A stretch of DNA of 60,258 bases, from positions 1-60,258 of the IMG/VR virus record IMGVR_UViG_3300046002_006203, one strand, 5' to 3'. A program made the translations under genes and the position numbers. Position 1 is the stretch's first letter, and each line of letters starts with the position of its first letter. Positions 59,201 through 60,258 of this stretch are shown in pieces. This DNA is from a virus. Below the pieces are notes generated by a model. It was given only the letters and a program-made list of their open reading frames with translations, was not told the DNA's origin and did not search any database.

Positions 59201-60258
59201 ACGAGGGTTTCGCCACGCTTGGGGACCGGCCACAGCGCCCCTCCATTGTCAGCCCAGCGATCACCGAGAAGTCAGGCTATGCCCGCGCCGCCAAGGCGAT
59301 GCTGGAGCATGTCGGGAAGATGCGCGGCGAGGGGCAGGCTGTTGGCAATTTGGCCGGTGGCCGGATCATCATCAGCCGCAAGCAAAACCCGCTGCACATC
59401 GGGGAATACTTCTTTACCGTCGATATCCAGTTTGCTGGCGGCATGACCATGAAGCTGGCCCATAGCGACGCCAAGTCGCCGGTGGAGTCGAGCAATCTGC
59501 GCGATGCACTGGCGCCCGATGCGATCCAGCGCAACATTGACGAGCGCAAGGCCATGCTGGAAAGCCGCATCGCCAGCATGGATCAAAGCCTTCCAGAAAA
59601 GAGGGCAATTGCCGCCCGTGAAATCGGGACGGAAGATCGTGAGGCCGCGCGCGAGGCGGTTGATTACTATGCTGTCGAGGTGAAGCTGGCCGAAGCGCGG
59701 GCCGACTTGGAGCGGGCCGAGCGCGGCGATAACATCTTCATCCAGACGGACTGGAAGCGCAGCCTAACCGATATGGACTCGTCGGTGGTGACAAAGACCC
59801 AGACCTTCGAGTTTGAGGGCGAGACGTTTGAAGGCACCGGCCTTGGCGCGAAGGCAAACGAGCCGTTCTCCACCAAGCAGATCACCTATTACGAGGCAAC
59901 CCGCCTGAGAAACGGGGAGCGCGTCATTCTGGTGGCGCATGATGTGAACGGCAAGGAAGAGCCGCTTCGCATCATCACAGTGCCTGAGCGTGCCAAGCGT
60001 GAAATGGCAGCCGCGAAGGAGTCGCGCTTCCTTGGTCGCAAGCCCGTCGCAACGCTGACCGGCAACGAACTGGGCGAGTGGGAGGACATGAAGCAACTCG
60101 GCAAGAAGGCCGAGGCTTGGTATCGTGAAAACCTGACCGGCAAAAGCGCAGTCAATGCCGAGTCAGGCATGAAGATCACCTTCACCAACGCTGGGGCAAA
60201 GAAGCTGTCTGGCCGCAAAGGCGATATCCTTTTCCGTTCTGTGCCAGCATTGCGCGCT
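47266..60258 (+). CDS. Giant polyvalent protein, N-terminal 4,331 residues (continues at base 2)
   Basis: Order of parts: (1) residues about 245-440, glycine/alanine-rich and hydrophobic, like membrane-active ejection proteins; (2) Pro/Ala/Ser linkers; (3) an inorganic-pyrophosphatase-like polyvalent domain (about 1083-1212, HVDVYIG at 1136-1142); (4) an LPD1-type zincin with FGFRGVEFGNW (1530-1540) and HEWWH (1616-1620); (5) an N6-adenine methylase with NPPFGG (2460-2465); (6) an SNF2-like helicase with GAGKT (3179-3183), DEAH (3340-3343) and QREGRVIRQG (3776-3785); (7) coiled-coil regions to 4300. The start ATG has GAGGGA 6 bases upstream. This methylase-helicase pair recalls P1 DarB and Stx-phage proteins that shield incoming DNA. 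With the part beyond the junction it totals 5,752 residues, 29% of the genome. Confidence 0.93.
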   Translation, partial: MAIDFGFGPMGAIPEPLTPDQKRKKVEGIALKTQVPANVLMALDEAGISDHEGAATQIAAAMAQGKPLDAAVADIAGNPDTAKALMSRAYDIADALYPRAAAPAATPDTGRPKEANLLRDVAGVLAVGASDGAAMGVEYLGSAADQGISGAAYAANKYLANPILEGITGKKDMLPTASKPLDVPIAATAARVIAGWLGEEGLSGYLDESLVSQAALDAEQNFMPTGDITDPSTLAWGKDPTIRGAVISGARVLGTMVPVIAASLLSKNPTIAAGAVGGLMAGGDGQRLAADTVDAKWAEKMPDGRSRLEAETPLFQKYQSEGMTQEQAKDRIRSDAMAWSGNLQAVVGAFGGAATGAIARGGLARAAGGGMAQRASVSGIGAGLEEGAQEVTEGVAARTGINIGAGTDISVTAESFPNAVLGAMGGGPFGAIAGAANGPPQPVNQPNPIPPQTSGDGSARGQAPDIGADAGFAPVSGADQGFGAIPPEAAPVQPAAPTGPISAAAAKAPDMTPQPVAPEAPPMFPDMKAGAEVRLKAPDGKIYPAKFQREEGGMAVVRIGGSEVSMSPEEFDMAVYSARIDDVEAEAAVTGKPIKTAPTASPDEIFGNVGPADPVKPDLSRPPVLAGSLAAQAQAKGPAVATPPVIAGPAIPANPPADAGNKASELPSALGSMGKGMADGLYDMLWSNVEKGSVKDASGSTDPILKAAKRVRSVAGNTLTRENFKEFAQSHFAMMQLPIEQRSKVYAELVAKYTPATGGQKDGEATTATVPNPAASGGLAGTAQNDPAIGSAGDPQPAVEAGLNLDRPTESPVSSNDQDRGSELADAEPVGPLTGKVGQHFAAGDEPFTTSGRKTTPFPKIDAASERKTANTVKRVEQWLMANALAEAEARGDDFNATMFRANLEKPSQSDKDSAEAYLFDDAMSAKNMPPAPKITKPLVADKPADKPDEKPEEKKEPSLRWDTAKDSGRIPDGYSVEVQDGDVFGFYGPNRKQFFPAGRTFMAERDASQHERDVDVMLNRMTQRAAKNADRDAEDDKKPDQPATPESAPEDGADTSNAAQMDAAAAEADPNPTPAQAEAGNYKHGHIMWNGLDLTIENAKGSTRTGVSADGQEWSVTMPAHYGYIKRTTGADGEHVDVYIGESPESDFIMVVDQVDAETKEFDEHKVIIGITSAANGKALYEAGFSDGKGAARFGGARKMTVDEFKTWLEEGDLSKPVTNKVRAAPGPKIEDFGQKIGGARKDKAARSIQDLRADRNTATMTLTEAFPEPDYEALAANGVDVERLAFAAVARSTIERKPVAQRYWKISYWVKEVDDRRMIVADLLDGVIDLPTAMSRIGFSGEGQPALIDMVKRFPVDMIAEAASYKAHPNTTHFSYSTDPATGIRTSVTSKRFGIGRPNDKSYRISATYPTIDDAVVEIKAMIEAERKARAAAGPLKRTRKPVALGIWAGNGNLFYIGFKVTDWVQLAGPFATREDAKTHLSENRESLQEEAEVMRDGPAERRTTNSPRVGPDHRTGNVTPEQFQKAFGFRGVEFGNWTTGTDRQVRLNEAYDALMDMAGALNIPTEAISLNGALSLAFGARGKGGRNPAAAHYEPSYVVINLTKENGAGSLAHEWWHAIDNHLAKLDAVGSDTPAAMSGTKSKRRDEYATDRARRTGSLSEAEWTALKKLKTALTQKSAPWFLRSQAFDRARSEPYFSTTIELAARGFERVVTDNLQARGMNNDFLANIEEGAGAYPTTAEARRQGVRDAFNDVLDAVSARLSEGGGTKVELPPIDPQLIEDGPQAGFEWESPTGIKKITARNGDQVTMETQKRGGGVYTDDWPLAHVEDMIDADQQAMSPEGIAAREVKEKAAAIAEEKRSANEALSGKAEELVGQFIWSIPKAKRGRIPETIRYGSIGLRTGSDSDAIYLPKFVHVVRLVDAGWRVRSGFKGVENLYSPDRTSYDKVFDKNLLAFAKWYGDKLNDEADTAEAERPDAASEEDLAHLFGKDAPEPLNAPELIDPPEEEPASTEPAPPVQEPPADPAPKPAPSGLKGLTEAENEQLAALEAQFLDIFKTQMNSGLDPKLVSVAAQIGALYVKAGTRRFRALIDAMMQRLGLTLEQAQPYARNAYNQIRDDMELAGEDIADMDSSADVIAEVRKMRIVEAKAGGKPASQGDAEPATVAPEAQEGAANDQAGSGDASNGVVADGAPESGDAVEAGTAPSGSGRDGGDDLGGSEGEYVPAGPDRTPSVGSDGPDAAFPAADANAASAQSGVTPRSGVSQGNYQITDALGLGKGTDGQKIAGNIAAIRLAQKIKAENRFATKEEQDTLARYVGWGGLKTVFDVKKAKSTDQWGKAQRELKELLSPAEYLDAFQTVSNAHYTSKPVVDAMWRAMRHFGFKSGRALEPTVGVGNFLGAQPADMAPVTEWFASELDTITSLIAYHLYPDATILPATGFQDAPFRDGSFDIVIGNPPFGGETIRDRNPARKHLSGMKIHNYIIAKAGIHLRQGGIMSMVVTHRFLDTDNAEARDVLAKGFRFVGAIRLPNDAFRDNAGTDVVTDIIFLQKLAEGQEPDLAAAWLDTNGTITVDGKPIRVNRYFQDHPDHILGKSAMDGTMYAKGGKNGTEYTVHGDGRDVAAAIDRVLTEGMAAEKGILGDRAKALEEAIAAEDTSKMAIGSMAMLDDGRIIRREMNRSISEVTEQTFWGEYAEQWSLAADAIAQIRDNMRAGKKPDQDHIDQLLDQKDVAYLKSGKKASKPSRVEQAFYDIVDAIIDGKAEWAFDEQLDLIRDHSDNKRIGAKRFKTLTGLLSLRRNTLALIRAEYQDSPKIEAMRKSLDAQYEAFVAAHGFISNPAVSGLLQGDIGPEVGLESKYSEELKGEVNGKKVIVEPESATKSSILSRRVNYPHKTNFTANTPSEALLISMSERGRVDLAFMAETLGRDAAEIRAELSQGNDPEIFFDPETETWEHAEAYLTGNVRAKMQKAYAAGMMVNGDALKKVQPAPMTSDRIVPAIRSQWIPEEVFEDFLSDIGLKEAKVTIMPRAGMVTATARETSSLTDYGQQFSNSHKTIVDIFTAAVNGKTLTVSYKDENGNTRKDEEGTKQVTALIERMGKEFRAWAYLDPTRTEAIVTAFNEKMNVFRKREFDGEKYLKLVGANTGAGGFELRRTQKNGAWRIIQQASVLLDHVVGAGKTLTLVAGIMERRRLGLSRKPMIAVPNHLVMQWTRDFLQFYPAARILAATPKDFEGENRKRMFARIATGDFDAVIIGHSSLGFIQPPESDLRDVIQDQIEELQQVLDEARRNGESKRTLSQIAKRLQSYEDKLDELSTKKRDDLGFDFAEMGIDYLAVDEAHEFKNLEYNTAQQRLVGMNNPTGSKRAFDLLVKVRGIQKRKGAVHFATGTPVSNSLVEAYSMMKYLAYDELKAVNLAHFDAWSAAFVEAETRFEYTATQKLKERKVMSRLVNLGVLSQIYRGFADVIDRNDLERIYAEQIRSENAKNGENKSERFPTPRVKGGARRLLSAPPTESQKLATDWFVSRMAAIKARASDKEYPKIDNALWVLSDARKSSLDIRTLRAASQMDRDENGKVMRASREIKRIYDKWDEQRGTQLVFSDLSTPSKNADKAAEKAIRDLLRVALGESEAKTFYEKIKDLPFMERFEAASEEAETIASDPITDEKRQDAISAWFADNQDAAGLMLTAETGFSVYDDMRKVLIEEMGIPAHEIAFIHDYNTAEAKAKLFKMVKSGQIRVLFGSTPKMGAGTNVQERAVALHHVDSPWRPSDVEQREGRVIRQGNDLYDADPDGFEVEILAYSTTGTSDVVLWQVLERKARSIGTFRQGELDAVDEGEGDADSYAEFMAQSTGNPVFKLKMQAEKDLVELTATTSGALLNRQRAKDFVSSFDRVRGDNAAALKNAKDTDPASISYTLPTGEKIEGDAAEFTAAMNEAREAFQAEVDAWDDAFAKVKTRRAQLNDEGKSRTEAMKILKDEGFATLGDRPQRPSIVSPAITEKSGYARAAKAMLEHVGKMRGEGQAVGNLAGGRIIISRKQNPLHIGEYFFTVDIQFAGGMTMKLAHSDAKSPVESSNLRDALAPDAIQRNIDERKAMLESRIASMDQSLPEKRAIAAREIGTEDREAAREAVDYYAVEVKLAEARADLERAERGDNIFIQTDWKRSLTDMDSSVVTKTQTFEFEGETFEGTGLGAKANEPFSTKQITYYEATRLRNGERVILVAHDVNGKEEPLRIITVPERAKREMAAAKESRFLGRKPVATLTGNELGEWEDMKQLGKKAEAWYRENLTGKSAVNAESGMKITFTNAGAKKLSGRKGDILFRSVPALRA
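49550..49765 (+). CDS. Nested out-of-frame ORF 1 inside the giant gene (71 aa)
   Basis: The ATG at 49550 is preceded by CGGAGG (49536-49541) with an 8-base spacer. The product reads as ordinary protein: a Pro-rich start (QPQPPFPTPQQAADWLARHK), a helix (ILPSEAQEIRNLLWKQ) and a beta-like end. Its third codon positions are about 75% G/C by hand count (53 of 71), whereas the giant frame here encodes a low-complexity Gly/Ala/Ser/Pro linker. I recognise no family. It could be a small regulator or a partner of the giant protein. Confidence 0.5.
   Translation: MAKQPQPPFPTPQQAADWLARHKMILPSEAQEIRNLLWKQDSIWIGPQSHLYPAMTKIAVLNWPMPSLSVH
53801..54049 (+). CDS. Nested out-of-frame ORF 2 inside the giant gene (82 aa)
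   Basis: AGGAGG at 53786-53791 lies 9 bases before the ATG. The product begins MTKQEVAMRVMESWRTAHPK and continues with a helix (VEADAMAGMILAEAKANTF) and a basic tail ending RRQRKAA. About 80% of third positions are G/C (66 of 82 by hand). The giant frame at the same place reads as a Gly/Ala/Asp/Ser linker, which is what shifting this frame by one base would create. No family recognised. Confidence 0.55.
   Translation: MTKQEVAMRVMESWRTAHPKVVTLWKPELLQVEADAMAGMILAEAKANTFPLDRIEPQVSEAMALMLRSPPPMPTRRQRKAA
60132..60258. repeat. Right copy of 127-bp terminal direct repeat (contig overlap)
   Basis: Identical to bases 1-127. Joining 60131 to base 1 keeps the frame of the giant gene: position 38 corresponds to 60169, and both are in the frame of the ATG at 47266. 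Confidence 0.95.

Overview
The window is a complete circular-map genome of a temperate, podovirus-like phage. It is written as a linear contig whose last 127 bases repeat its first 127 bases, so the unit length is 60,131 bp. The host is probably an alphaproteobacterium, most likely of the Rhodobacterales. This is inferred from the high G+C, a GapR/DUF2312 protein, a DUF1376 replication protein, a Gp37/Gp68 (DUF5131) protein and GTG/TTG/ATGA-coupled small genes. I saw no tRNA, rRNA, insertion sequence or CRISPR array.

Late region (29.2 kb to the right end, then 0-8.6 kb through the contig junction, all rightward): terminase small and large subunits, P22-type portal, scaffold, a small CsrA-like protein, N4-gp56-type major capsid protein, decoration-like protein, head-tail adaptors, tail hub/needle-type protein, tail fibre genes, a GNAT-like protein, a peptidase-S74 chaperone protein, a virion lysozyme and an internal virion protein. 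These are followed by one giant gene of 17,259 nt (5,752 residues) that crosses the contig junction. It encodes a polyvalent protein: membrane-active N-terminus, pyrophosphatase-like domain, zincin of LPD1 type, N6-adenine methylase, SNF2-like helicase, LPD3/BECR-like domain, second zincin, ADP-ribosyltransferase-like domain and LPD38-like C-terminus. Downstream lie holin, a 35-residue membrane peptide, muramidase, nested Rz/Rz1 spanins, and a second fibre module with a Gly-rich, 20-residue-repeat adhesin.

Leftward accessory block (8.6-11.6 kb): small overlapping genes of unknown role, then a rightward tyrosine integrase (11.8-13.1 kb).

Left early operon (13.1-19.74 kb, leftward): about 17 tightly coupled genes, including HTH, zinc-ribbon, DUF5131, GapR-like, HNH and a putative recombination protein with partners.

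Immunity region (19.74-20.9 kb): lambda-like layout PL-OL-cI-OR-PR-cro. The CI-like repressor gene is flanked by operators of the form GTAGCG-N5-CGCTAC, and PL and PR carry the same promoter/operator geometry. The cro-like transcript is probably leaderless.

Right early operon (20.67-29.07 kb): Cro-like and HTH proteins, DUF1376 replication protein, MT-A70 methyltransferase, Rha/KilAC antirepressor and many small genes. It is interrupted by a leftward three-gene cassette (25.04-25.95 kb) with its own promoter, encoding an RHH regulator, a Rap1a/Tai-like periplasmic protein and another secreted protein. A rho-independent terminator at 29.1 kb separates early from late genes.

Two ORFs with consensus Shine-Dalgarno sequences (49550-49765 and 53801-54049) lie out of frame inside low-complexity linkers of the giant gene; they are the best candidates for something undescribed here.
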